Source: an uncultured Burkholderiales bacterium
GTDB taxonomy: Bacteria > Pseudomonadota > Gammaproteobacteria > Burkholderiales > Burkholderiaceae_C
Assembly (NCBI GenBank): GCA_903830725.1
Contig: CAIKVH010000070.1
Location: 62,001 to 126,000, forward strand
Reading direction: 5' to 3'
Length of the DNA stretch: 64,000 nt
Below the pieces are notes generated by a model. The model made no database searches. It was not told the origin of the DNA and saw only the letters and a program-made list of their open reading frames with translations. Made by a program: the position numbers and the translations under genes. Position 1 is the stretch's first letter. Each line of letters begins with the position of its first letter. Below are positions 29,105 to 38,902 of the stretch, piece by piece.

Positions 29105-30151
29105 TTAATTCAGATCGGCTTTTACCCCAGCAGATTTGATGACGTTTTCCCATCTCTCATAATCGCGCTTTAGAAAGGCTTGGAACTCTGCAGGTTTATC
29201 ACCCACCACGACTGCCCCCAGTTTCTCTAATTGCGCATGTACGTCTGGTTTTGCCAATGCTTTATTCATGGCGCTGTATAGCTTGTCAACAATGACTGTG
29301 GGTGTCTTTGCAGGCGCGAGCATGCCCACCCAAGGTGCAGTTTCTTCAAAACCAGGGAAACCAATTTCTGACATCGTTGGTTTATCTCCAAACTGGGGAA
29401 GACGTTTCGCCGTTCCAACAGCCAATATATTTACTCGCTTTGCAGCAACGTTATCAGCAATACCAATGATTGGATAAAACATAAAGTCAACCCGTCCTGC
29501 CATCACCTCTAAAAGTGCTGGCCCGTTTCCTTTGTAGGGAATATGCAGCATTTTTTGTTTAATCAGCGTGGCGAGTAACTCTGCCGATAAATGTCCAGAA
29601 CCACCACTCCCAGAAGATGCAAAGCTTACGGCCTCTGGCTTGGACTTAGCCTGGTTTAATAAGTCTTGGATGCTATGAAATGGGGAGTTGTAAGCAGTAA
29701 CGGCAACCAAGGGCAGGTTGGCTGCATTGGATATTGGCGCAAAATCTGTTTTGGGGTTGTAACCAGCGGCATCCCCAAGCAAAATGGGATTAACGTTCAT
29801 CCCGAGCGATGAGAAAAGTAGTGTGTAACCATCTGGTGGCGAATTCCTGACTTCGCGTGTTGCGATCATCGCGCTCGCCCCAGCCTTGTTCTCCACGACA
29901 ACCGGTTGCCCTAAGGTGTCGGACATATCCTTAGCAAGGACCCGGGCAATAACGTCAGTTGGCCCACCTGCAGCAAATCCCACGACTAATCTTATAGGGC
30001 GGTTAGGGTAGTTATCGTTTGCACTGGCGAGTTTGGGCAAATAAATTCCAGCGCATAGTGAGATAAAGATTAAAGAATTAAATGATCTTTTTAATTCTTT
30101 AATGCAGATTTCTTTAAAGAACTGTAGGTTAAGGTACGCCAGTGCAATCAT
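29105..30151 (-). CDS. Bug/TctC-family tripartite tricarboxylate transporter substrate-binding protein
   Basis: YPNRPIRLVVGFAAGGPTDVIARVLAKDMSDTLGQPVVVENKAGAS; likely ATG 30151 rather than track start 30253. Confidence 0.9.
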   Translation of the reverse strand: MIALAYLNLQFFKEICIKELKRSFNSLIFISLCAGIYLPKLASANDNYPNRPIRLVVGFAAGGPTDVIARVLAKDMSDTLGQPVVVENKAGASAMIATREVRNSPPDGYTLLFSSLGMNVNPILLGDAAGYNPKTDFAPISNAANLPLVAVTAYNSPFHSIQDLLNQAKSKPEAVSFASSGSGGSGHLSAELLATLIKQKMLHIPYKGNGPALLEVMAGRVDFMFYPIIGIADNVAAKRVNILAVGTAKRLPQFGDKPTMSEIGFPGFEETAPWVGMLAPAKTPTVIVDKLYSAMNKALAKPDVHAQLEKLGAVVVGDKPAEFQAFLKRDYERWENVIKSAGVKADLN

Positions 30152-30195
30152 GATGAGCTCAATAAGAATTGTTGAATAGATTTGACAAGTAACCC

Positions 30196-31089
30196 CTAGG
30201 CTTTCATAGCCAAGGTGCCGCGAGGGAAATAACGATCCGCCATGACTTGACAACGCATGATATGTCTGTGCTCATCGGCTTTATAGTCAGCGACAGCGTT
30301 ATGTAACGTGCTGATGTTGTCCCACATTAAAACATCCCCCACGCGCCACCTGTGTTCATACTGGAATTCTGGTCTGAGTTGGAGTTCAAATAGGGTCTGA
30401 AGGATACGTTCGCTCTCGGCTTCATCTAATTCGTTAATGCGGATTGCATAACCAGGGTTGGCATAAAGAACGGTATCGCCGGTAATGGGGTGCTTCAAGA
30501 AAATGGGGTGACTGACGGGAGGTTTTGCTGCGCGCTGTGAAGGTGTTAGTTCTGCTCTAAGGCTACCAGGGCGTTTCCTCATGTTGTCCCAGAATTTAGC
30601 AAAATCGTGAGTAACTGTCATGCCCTTCAATCGTTCCTTCAAATCAATCGGAATGGCAGCATAGGCTTTTCTGGTACTACAAAAAGCAGTGTTGCCTAGC
30701 GGTTTACCATCTCGGTATGGAATTTCGATTCCATACAAAACGTTAGAAAAAGCTATATCTTTGCTGTAGGACATATCGGTATGCCAGTCTTGTCCAGCAT
30801 CCTTAAAGCCAATAGGCTCACCCTTTTCGTCCACTTTGTTCGACAAAATCATCACCTCAGGGTGCAAGGTATCTTGGAACATGTTAGCGACATTAATTTC
30901 TAGTGTTCCAAATCGCTGCGAAAATTCTTTTAACTGGGTTGAGTTCAGCCGTTGAGCCGGGAAGCACAGAACACTGTGTGTACCAAGAGCTATTTCGAGT
31001 TGCGAATACTCATCCTCGTCTAAAGGTTTGGATAAATCTAAGTTGAGTACCTGAGCGCCTATTCCACCGCTGTTAATGTTAATGTTCAT
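30196..31089 (-). CDS. TauD/TfdA-family Fe(II)/2-oxoglutarate dioxygenase
   Basis: DAGQDWHTDMSYSKDIAF (HxD), RWRVGDVLMWDNISTLHNAVADY; start ATG 31089. Confidence 0.9.
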   Translation of the reverse strand: MNININSGGIGAQVLNLDLSKPLDEDEYSQLEIALGTHSVLCFPAQRLNSTQLKEFSQRFGTLEINVANMFQDTLHPEVMILSNKVDEKGEPIGFKDAGQDWHTDMSYSKDIAFSNVLYGIEIPYRDGKPLGNTAFCSTRKAYAAIPIDLKERLKGMTVTHDFAKFWDNMRKRPGSLRAELTPSQRAAKPPVSHPIFLKHPITGDTVLYANPGYAIRINELDEAESERILQTLFELQLRPEFQYEHRWRVGDVLMWDNISTLHNAVADYKADEHRHIMRCQVMADRYFPRGTLAMKA

Positions 31090-31099
31090 AACTAAACTC

Positions 31100-31705
31100 T
31101 TATGCAGGTAATGTCCATTCTTTAGCAACTGATGTACGTTTGCTGATGACTTCAAACCAACCCTTTAATTTGGGATGAGATTTACGCCATTCCAGGTGAT
31201 CAAAGCGAAGGTCCAAATAGGCAAGCGAGCAAGCTAGCGTGATTTGACCAATATGAAAGGAGTCGTTATGGACGCTAGATTCGAACTGTTTAAGAGCAGA
31301 ATGTATTTTTTCGATTTGACCATTGACCCAATCGTTCCAGCATAACTCTTTAGGACGCAAAAAGGTTTCATATCTTGTCAAAAGCGCTGCATCCAATAGC
31401 CCGTCCCCGAGAGCTTGCATTGTGATTGCCTCCCATCGAAGCGATTTATCCGTTGGGAATAGCTGTCCAGATCCGAGTTCATTGAGATACTCACAAATAA
31501 CCCGACTGTCATATAGGGCGACTCCCTCCTTGGTCAGAAGGGTCGGAACTTTACCCAAGGGATTTTTCTCTACTATTGTCTTATCCCTATCTACCGGACT
31601 CGCCTTTGCAGGCAAGAGTTCAATGTGCTCAGATAATCCAAGTTCGTGTGCACAAATCATAACTTTACGAACATAAGGGGAGGTCGGAGAGAAGAATAAT
31701 TTCAT
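31100..31705 (-). CDS. Glutathione S-transferase family protein
   Basis: MKLFFSPTSPYVRKVMICAHELGL, NPLGKVPTL, LYDSRVICEYL. Confidence 0.92.
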   Translation of the reverse strand: MKLFFSPTSPYVRKVMICAHELGLSEHIELLPAKASPVDRDKTIVEKNPLGKVPTLLTKEGVALYDSRVICEYLNELGSGQLFPTDKSLRWEAITMQALGDGLLDAALLTRYETFLRPKELCWNDWVNGQIEKIHSALKQFESSVHNDSFHIGQITLACSLAYLDLRFDHLEWRKSHPKLKGWFEVISKRTSVAKEWTLPA

Positions 31706-31903
31706 AGTAATTTTTTAAATTAATTTTTATTTTTTGGATTTAAGTAAGGTTTTAATTATCCTTCCTTTTGGAACATGTAATTTGACAAAATGCGGTCTCA
31801 AACCATGAAATCAGGGTATGTGCTAATGTCCCCTAGAACATCATAAAATATCTATACGACCTCATATTGAATACCTTTATTCTTAAATTTAATTACTTTT
31901 TAT

Positions 31904-33001
31904 ATGCGCACCATTTTTAAAAGACATCTCCAGCAATTTGCCTACTCATTGAGCGTGATTTTTACTCTCTCATTTCCCCCTTCTCTTTACGCTCAAAAAT
32001 ACTCTGAGCCAGTCAGGGGGGTATGGACTCTGAAGAACTTTAAATTTCATACTGGAGATGTCTTGCCAGAGCTAAAAATTGGGTACATCACAATTGGGGA
32101 CCCGAAGGGTATACCCGTTGTGCTTTTACACGGCACAACCTCTTCAAGTCAGTCGATATTGAGTCCAGATTTCGGAGGCGAACTCTTCGGCCCTGGCCAA
32201 CCTCTTGACGCGAGTAAATACTTCATCATCCTGCCTGATTCAATTGCTTCTGGACGCTCTAGTAAGCCCTCCGATGGACTTCGCATGAAGTTCCCTCGTT
32301 ATGACTATTTAGACGTAGTGCACGCTCACTATCAAATGATTCACGACGGTTTTGGAGTGCAGCACCTCAGGCTTGTAATGGGCAACTCGATGGGAGGGAT
32401 GCAAACATGGCTTTGGGGAACTGAGTATCCACAATATATGGACGTTTTGGTCCCCATGGCTTCTATGCCCATAGAAATATCAGGCCGCAATTGGATGCTT
32501 AGGAGACTTTTGAGCGATGCCATTAGAAATGATCCCGATTGGCACCAAGGGGAGTACACGCAACAGCCCCAGGGAGTCAGGCGCGCGTCCATTTTCTTTG
32601 CCGTAGCAAGCAACGGCGGCGCTCAGGCTATCCAAGCTAAGGCACCGACTCGCGAGAAAGGCGACGCGCTGTTGGAGAAGATGGCGCAAGATTGGAATGA
32701 AGGGGACGCTAACGACTTGCTCTACAAATGGGAGTCTTCTGAGGACTTTAATCCTTCAAAGGATTTAGAAAAAATTAAAGCAAAAGTGCTCGCTATCAAC
32801 TCCGCAGATGATGAACGAAATCCACCACAACTCGGTGTAATGGAGCGGGAGCTTAAAAGAATTCCAAATGCGCAGTATTACCTTATTCCTGCGAGCGAGA
32901 AAACAATCGGTCACAGTACGGTTGGCCTAGCCAGACTTTGGAAGTCAAAATTAGACGAAATTCTTACGACTACTCCTAAAACGGAAGTTCCCCAAAGGTG
33001 A
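31904..33001 (+). CDS. Exported MetX-like alpha/beta hydrolase
   Basis: Signal peptide then LKIGYITIGDPKG.PVVLLHGTTSSSQS, MGNSMGGMQTWLWG; homoserine acetyltransferase-like fold. Confidence 0.82.
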   Translation: MRTIFKRHLQQFAYSLSVIFTLSFPPSLYAQKYSEPVRGVWTLKNFKFHTGDVLPELKIGYITIGDPKGIPVVLLHGTTSSSQSILSPDFGGELFGPGQPLDASKYFIILPDSIASGRSSKPSDGLRMKFPRYDYLDVVHAHYQMIHDGFGVQHLRLVMGNSMGGMQTWLWGTEYPQYMDVLVPMASMPIEISGRNWMLRRLLSDAIRNDPDWHQGEYTQQPQGVRRASIFFAVASNGGAQAIQAKAPTREKGDALLEKMAQDWNEGDANDLLYKWESSEDFNPSKDLEKIKAKVLAINSADDERNPPQLGVMERELKRIPNAQYYLIPASEKTIGHSTVGLARLWKSKLDEILTTTPKTEVPQR

Positions 33002-34278
33002 TTGACTTTCAAATTGACGGACTACGACCGCTCATCGGTATGGGTTGCATTTTATTCGCCTCGTTTCTCGCGTCTGAGAATAAATCGGCTATTTCAGGTC
33101 GTAATTTATTGAAAGGCCTCTTGTTTCAATTTCTTCTGGCGCTTGTTTTACTGAAGGTTAGTTTATTTCAAAACATTTTTGTATTCTTGAATCAAGGCGT
33201 CTTAGCCGTCCAAGGCGCTACTCGAGCAGGGACTTCGCTTGTCTTTGGATATTTAGGGGGTGCTCCGACTCCCTTCGAGGTCACTGCCCCTGAGCATATG
33301 TTTATCCTCGGCATTCAAGCGCTACCCATGATATTGGTGTTCAGTGCACTGTCCGCTGTTCTGTATTATTGGCAGATTTTGCCAAAAATAGTGGGCCTAT
33401 TTGCGTGGATACTTGGACGCCTCTTTAAGATCGGTGGCGCTTGCAGTTTCGCAACTATTGCGACGGTTTTTGTCGGGATGGTGGAGGCCCCGCTGCTTAT
33501 CAACCCATACATAAGGAGCTTAACGCGTTCTGAGCTGCTAATTGTGATGAGCTCAGGAATGGCAACCCTATCAGGGACCGTTTTGGTTTTGTATGCCAGC
33601 TTTTTGCAAAATATTGTGCCTGCTGCGATAGGACATTTATTGGTAGGCTCCATCGTGAGTGCCCCGGTCTCTGTCATGTTGAGTCTAATGGTGGTTCCAC
33701 TGGTTCAAAATCCTCATGATTTAGACCCCAAATCAATTAAGTTGCAATTGCATTACAACGGTTTAATGGATGCCATCAGCTCCGGTACCCTTCAGGGCTT
33801 GAAGCTTTTATCCAATGTACTTGCCATGCTAATTGTTTTGATCGCTTTGGTTGCACTTGCCAATAGTTTTTTAACTTTGCTTCCCAACTGGAATGATGCT
33901 CCTATTTCTTTGCAGCGCATAGCAGGTATAGTCATGCAGCCCCTTGCTTGGAGCATAGGAATTGATTGGGTAGACACGCAAGCTGCGGGGCAGCTCTTAG
34001 GCACAAAACTAGTGCTCAACGAGTTCATAGCCTATCTTGACTTTAGTCGTCTTCCTCTGGATGCAATGAGCGATAAAAGCCGAGTGCTGATGACCTATCT
34101 TTTATGCGGTTTTGCAAATTTTGGAAGTCTAGGGATCGTGATTGCTGGGGTTGGTGCAATGGCCCCCTCTAGACGTGATGAAATTATCGAACTAGGGGGA
34201 CGGGCTTTGCTAGTAGGTACCTTGTCTACCTGCTTATCTTCTGCAGATGCTGCACTGATACTGTTTGGTTTTAATTAA
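32998..34278 (+). CDS. Concentrative nucleoside transporter (NupC/CNT)-like membrane protein
   Basis: FQFLLALVLLKV, GMVEAPLLINPYI, MATLSGTVLVLYASFL, AAGQLLGTKLVLNEFIAYLDF; GTG start overlapping the upstream stop. Confidence 0.85.
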   Translation: MIDFQIDGLRPLIGMGCILFASFLASENKSAISGRNLLKGLLFQFLLALVLLKVSLFQNIFVFLNQGVLAVQGATRAGTSLVFGYLGGAPTPFEVTAPEHMFILGIQALPMILVFSALSAVLYYWQILPKIVGLFAWILGRLFKIGGACSFATIATVFVGMVEAPLLINPYIRSLTRSELLIVMSSGMATLSGTVLVLYASFLQNIVPAAIGHLLVGSIVSAPVSVMLSLMVVPLVQNPHDLDPKSIKLQLHYNGLMDAISSGTLQGLKLLSNVLAMLIVLIALVALANSFLTLLPNWNDAPISLQRIAGIVMQPLAWSIGIDWVDTQAAGQLLGTKLVLNEFIAYLDFSRLPLDAMSDKSRVLMTYLLCGFANFGSLGIVIAGVGAMAPSRRDEIIELGGRALLVGTLSTCLSSADAALILFGFN

Positions 34279-34306
34279 TTCCCTCAGACTCCTGGGGACT
34301 GAAGGG

Positions 34307-35581
34307 TTAACCTTTGAATACCATCTCGGGGCGAATATCAGCAATGGACGCAGTGCCCATTTGTTTCATAGTCCCAGAGAGTTCCTCCTCCAGTAAAGCC
34401 AGGACTCGCTCAACCCCTGGTTGACCAAAAGCGCCTAGACCCCATAAGTAGGGACGGCCAACGCAGACAGCGTTAGCCCCAAGGGCAAGCGCCTTAAATA
34501 TGTCTGATCCCCTTCTAACTCCGCTGTCAAAGAGAATTGGAATTCTTTTTTTGATAGCTTTTGTTACCTCAGGCAAGCACTCAATTGCACCGCGTCCAGT
34601 ATCCTCGCTCCTACCTCCGTGGTTGGACACATGGACTCCGTCCACACCGTATTTGATACAAAGTAAAGCATCTTCCTCTGTAAGGACACCTTTAAGAATG
34701 ATTTTCATCTTTGTTGTGTCGCGCATGTGTTTTACAAACTCCCAGGTCATGTTTGCTGACTGTGAGCTCTTCACCCCACTCAGGTCGATGCCGTCGTAGT
34801 TAGGTCGTTCCTTCAGACTTCCGGGGCCATCGATATGGCAGGACGAACAGACCCTGGGATCCATACGTTTAAGCCTTTGGAAAGTCTCTTGGTTGCGACC
34901 GCCATTTCGGTCTATCGTGACTTCAAGCACCGGGCAACCCGCGCGTTCTACTCGTCGCACAACCTGCTTTGCTACATCTAGGCTAGAGGTTGCATAAAGT
35001 TGAAACCATGCCTCCCCGCCTCTTGCGGCTATAACGTCCTCGATGGTGGAGGCCCCTGCAGCTGACAGGATATTAAGGTGACCCCTTACTTTGGCAGCTC
35101 GGGCAACCGCTACTTCACCTTCGGGGTCATAAGCCTTATTGCCACCAGTAGGTGCTAGTATGATAGGCGTGCGCCATTTTGTGCCAAATAAGTTAATGGA
35201 CATATCGATGTTGGATACATCCCGCAACCGTCTAGGGCGAAGGGGAAATTTTTGAAATGAAGATCTGTTGGCTCTTAGGGTAACCTCATCATCTACGCCA
35301 GATGCCATGTAACCAAAATGGGCGTGAGGGACATTTTTAAAAGCCACCGGTTCAAAGTCAAATACATTCACTGCATCTTTAGGGTTTGTGATCAAGTCAT
35401 TGGGGAGTTCAGCAGGCCAGACGGCGGGGTCGGCGCGCTTTATAAAACTCTGTGCATTGGCATATCCAGCAGGAGTGAGGGAGAGAAGGGGGCTTGCACT
35501 TAGCCACTTGATGAAATGGCGTCGATCGTCATTCTTCGATGCATCTGGATCGGTATGTGAATTAGCGCTCATAAGTGACAT
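34307..35581 (-). CDS. FMN-dependent alpha-hydroxy acid oxidase with twin-arginine-like signal and CSSCH motif
   Basis: NDDRRHFIKWLSASPLLSLTPAGYANAQ; ILAPTGG, VSNHGGRSEDTG, DSGVRRGSDIFKALALGA; CSSCH encoded at 34835-34849. Confidence 0.9.
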   Translation of the reverse strand: MSLMSANSHTDPDASKNDDRRHFIKWLSASPLLSLTPAGYANAQSFIKRADPAVWPAELPNDLITNPKDAVNVFDFEPVAFKNVPHAHFGYMASGVDDEVTLRANRSSFQKFPLRPRRLRDVSNIDMSINLFGTKWRTPIILAPTGGNKAYDPEGEVAVARAAKVRGHLNILSAAGASTIEDVIAARGGEAWFQLYATSSLDVAKQVVRRVERAGCPVLEVTIDRNGGRNQETFQRLKRMDPRVCSSCHIDGPGSLKERPNYDGIDLSGVKSSQSANMTWEFVKHMRDTTKMKIILKGVLTEEDALLCIKYGVDGVHVSNHGGRSEDTGRGAIECLPEVTKAIKKRIPILFDSGVRRGSDIFKALALGANAVCVGRPYLWGLGAFGQPGVERVLALLEEELSGTMKQMGTASIADIRPEMVFKG

Positions 35582-35760
35582 CCTTCGGCTTGTGATTTAA
35601 AAGATAATGAAACAGTTCTTTAATGCTCAAAATAGATTGCAATGGTCCATAATAGTGTCCATTACAAAGGTAACAGATTTTGGAAATTCATCTATTATCG
35701 AAAACACCATATTTACACGGCACAAAGAGAATTTTTTTCGAATTTAATATTTTTTAGAAA

Positions 35761-37620
35761 TTGATTTTAGAAACTCACCTTAAGCTAGCTCTGGCACTTT
35801 ATGCCAGCTCAGATCTAGAGCAAAGTAAGAAAATTTTCACGGAAATCATTCTTATTGATCCCGAAAATTTAGATGCGCTAATCCATTTGGGTCGTATTGC
35901 AGCCAGAAACAAATCCCTACCTGAGGCATGCCATTGGCTAAGCCAAGCAGCGACCTTACCGGGTGTTGATGCGCAAGTGCATTTTGAACTTGGGTGCTTT
36001 CTTGAATTACAAGCTAAGACAAAGCAAGACTTAGAGTTAGCACTTCAGAGCTATAACTGTGCAACTGAGCTAGACATGAATCATCATGCAGCTTTCTTTA
36101 ATAAGGCTAATGTTCATAAACGTTTAGGTGAAATAGAAAAAGCTCTACATGCTTATAACGCTGCAATTTTGATTAATGCTTTTGATCCGTATTATTTAAA
36201 CAACCGAGGAGATTTATTGCTAAATTTGAGAAGTCTGCCGTTTGCACTTCAAGATTTTCAAAAAGCAATTGAATTGGAGCCCAGTATTTCCTACTTTCAC
36301 GATAACCGAGGAAATGCATTGAAGGAATTAAAGCAGTATGAAGATTCTGCTTTATCATTTAAAAGATCACTAGCTATAGATCCAGAAAATGCCTTCACTT
36401 ACAATAATTTTGGAAGTCTTTTTTTAGATCGTGAAATTTGGGATAAAGCGCTTGCTTGTTTTGAGATGGCGCTTCGGATTGATCCTGCATTTTTTTACGC
36501 ATACTACAACAAAGGACTTCTTTATCAAAAGTTTAACCTCTTAGATCAAGCACTAGTCAGTTACGAAAAAGCGTTACTCATCAATCCTTTTTCATTTGAC
36601 GTGAGTTGGAATATATCTATTATTCAACTCTTACAGGGGGATTTGAAAAGAGGCTTGATCGGGTATGAAGAGCGCATGCGCCTGCCTGAGAGCCGAGTGT
36701 ATTTGCCTAAAACAAGAAAAACTTATCTAAAACAAGGTTTGGAGTTCGAGCGGTTATTTGTTTGGAATGAACACGGGTTGGGCAACGAAATATTTTTTGC
36801 AAATTTCTTAAGACATCCTTCTCTGGCCTCTAAGAAAATCATCGCCAAATTTGATGTAAGACTACTTGGGTTGCTACGTCATTCATTTCAATCAAATACA
36901 AACATACGATTCATAACGGATACTGAGGAAATAAGTGAGGACCAGTATGATGCTCACATTGGAATGGCTAGTCTTCCCCGCTACCTTGGCGTTGAAGTGA
37001 ATCAAGCGCATGTCTGGGGGGCGCCATATCTCAGTTTGCCTGTGCAGTGGCACGAAGAGACAATAAAATTACGACTCGCGCAGGCTCAAGCACAGTCACA
37101 GTCACAGTCACAGGGTTCCATCGCCGAAGTTAAGAAGTTAGTGGTGGGTATTTCATGGAAAAGCGTTAATCAAAAGACGGGAGCTAGACGCTCAATTGCA
37201 CTGGAGCAGTTACTAACGGTTTTTAATGATCTGCCCATTCAGTTGATAAATTTGCAATACGGGGACGTAAGTCAAGAGATCCAAGAAGCTGTTGCTAACC
37301 AAATATCCAAGCCACAACCACACATCCTGCAATTTGAAGAGATCGATAACTTTTCAGATATAAGTGGTCTTGCCGAACTTGTTAAAAGCTGTGATTTAGT
37401 AATTAGTGTTGATAATTCGACTCTTCATCTTGCAAGTGCCTTTGGCAAGCCAACTCTGGCTCTCATATCTTTCGTGCCCGACTGGCGTTGGTTTTTGGAG
37501 CGTATTGATAGTCCTTGGTACAGGAACACCAAACTTTATCGCCAATTGAAATCGGGAAGTTGGTCGAAACCGTTAGAATTACTCAGAGCCGACTTGGAGC
37601 GCGTTGTTTCAACCCTTTGA
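35761..37620 (+). CDS. Tetratricopeptide-repeat protein with glycosyltransferase-like C-terminal region
   Basis: Multiple TPRs (e.g. YYLNNRGDLLLNLRSLPFALQDFQKAIELEP); C-terminal LVGISWKS..., LVISVDNSTLHLASAFGKPTLAL (heptosyltransferase-like). TTG start assumed. Confidence 0.82.
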   Translation: MILETHLKLALALYASSDLEQSKKIFTEIILIDPENLDALIHLGRIAARNKSLPEACHWLSQAATLPGVDAQVHFELGCFLELQAKTKQDLELALQSYNCATELDMNHHAAFFNKANVHKRLGEIEKALHAYNAAILINAFDPYYLNNRGDLLLNLRSLPFALQDFQKAIELEPSISYFHDNRGNALKELKQYEDSALSFKRSLAIDPENAFTYNNFGSLFLDREIWDKALACFEMALRIDPAFFYAYYNKGLLYQKFNLLDQALVSYEKALLINPFSFDVSWNISIIQLLQGDLKRGLIGYEERMRLPESRVYLPKTRKTYLKQGLEFERLFVWNEHGLGNEIFFANFLRHPSLASKKIIAKFDVRLLGLLRHSFQSNTNIRFITDTEEISEDQYDAHIGMASLPRYLGVEVNQAHVWGAPYLSLPVQWHEETIKLRLAQAQAQSQSQSQGSIAEVKKLVVGISWKSVNQKTGARRSIALEQLLTVFNDLPIQLINLQYGDVSQEIQEAVANQISKPQPHILQFEEIDNFSDISGLAELVKSCDLVISVDNSTLHLASAFGKPTLALISFVPDWRWFLERIDSPWYRNTKLYRQLKSGSWSKPLELLRADLERVVSTL

Positions 37621-37697
37621 GGGGCATTGGTTGTTTTAGAATAACCAGTGAAGCCTTTCAATGAACAAGTTTAGTTTTTATGAATTGAGTTTGAAAT

Positions 37698-38324
37698 ATG
37701 ACAATACAGTTATTTGCATTTGACACCCCAAACGGACGAAAAATCTCTATTGCGCTGGAGGAGATGGGTCTAGATTACACTGCGCATATTGTTGATATTA
37801 CAAAAGACGATCAATTCAAACCTGATTTTTTAGCCATCAGCCCCAACAACAAAATTCCCGCCATCATTGATTCTGAGGGGCCAGAGGGGAAACCCGTCTC
37901 CGTATTTGAGTCTGGGGCAATTTTGATTTACCTGGCCGAGAAAACGGGTAAGTTTATGCCCGCTATGTCAAACCAACGCGTAGCCGTTCTCGAATGGCTG
38001 ATGTTTCAAATGGGAGGTTTTGGTCCAGCACCCGGGCAAGTTCATCATTTTATTGGTTTAGAGAACAAGGAGGATCAACGCTACGGATTAAACCGATTTA
38101 TGACAGAGACGAAGCGTTTATACAAAGTCATGAATCAAAGACTTGCGGATCGGGCTTATTTTGCAGATGAATTATCGATCGCTGACTTTGCAATACTAGG
38201 TTGGGTTTGGAGGCACCCCAGGCACCAAATCGATTTAGACGATTATCCTAATGTGAAGCGTTGGTACGAAATGATGATGGCACGCCCTGGGGTTGAGCGA
38301 GGTTTTGCTGTTAAATTGCGTTAA
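37698..38324 (+). CDS. Glutathione S-transferase (YfcG/YghU-like)
   Basis: TPNGRKISIALEEMGLDYTAHIVDITKDDQFKPDFLAISPNNKIPAIID. Confidence 0.93.
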   Translation: MTIQLFAFDTPNGRKISIALEEMGLDYTAHIVDITKDDQFKPDFLAISPNNKIPAIIDSEGPEGKPVSVFESGAILIYLAEKTGKFMPAMSNQRVAVLEWLMFQMGGFGPAPGQVHHFIGLENKEDQRYGLNRFMTETKRLYKVMNQRLADRAYFADELSIADFAILGWVWRHPRHQIDLDDYPNVKRWYEMMMARPGVERGFAVKLR

Positions 38325-38355
38325 TGAATGTGGACTTTGCGTTCACAGCTAAGTT

Positions 38356-38850
38356 TTAGTTACGTATGCATCTGCCCTCAGCGATCGTGAAATATTTTTC
38401 CCGCTGAGTCTCAATAGTTGAAGTTCTAGTCATTGCTCCAGTATTTAAATCTATTTCTAAATTTGCGGTTCTGATTTCTCTGTGAGTTTCTCCTCCTCCT
38501 AGATTTCTAATGAACTGTGCGTACATAGTAGATGATAGATTTTCATCCGTAATTGCTACGGAAGTTCTTAATAGATTGTTATTTAAATTAGAGTAATTAG
38601 AGGTTTGACCATCTATTGTGTCTTGTATTACCTCTTTTGAAACTGTTTTCCCATTAACGGTTGTTTTAATGACTTGCGGCTTGTTTTTTTCATATTCAAG
38701 AATTTCAGTGTAAGAATCATTTCCAGCAAATTTCACTTTGTTACGGTAGGACTCATAGTGACTAACACATTTGAGTGACTCTGCGATTGTATTGGGTAGC
38801 CAGCAAAAGCAAATTCCTAGTATTAGCCAAATTTTATAATTTGCGATCAA
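38356..38850 (-). CDS. Secreted protein of unknown function
   Basis: 164 aa with N-terminal signal-like hydrophobic segment. Confidence 0.5.
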   Translation of the reverse strand: MIANYKIWLILGICFCWLPNTIAESLKCVSHYESYRNKVKFAGNDSYTEILEYEKNKPQVIKTTVNGKTVSKEVIQDTIDGQTSNYSNLNNNLLRTSVAITDENLSSTMYAQFIRNLGGGETHREIRTANLEIDLNTGAMTRTSTIETQREKYFTIAEGRCIRN

Positions 38851-38902
38851 TGCTGTTTCCCTTTTCTTGTTTACTCATTTTCGAAATTTAAGGCCAAACT
38901 AT

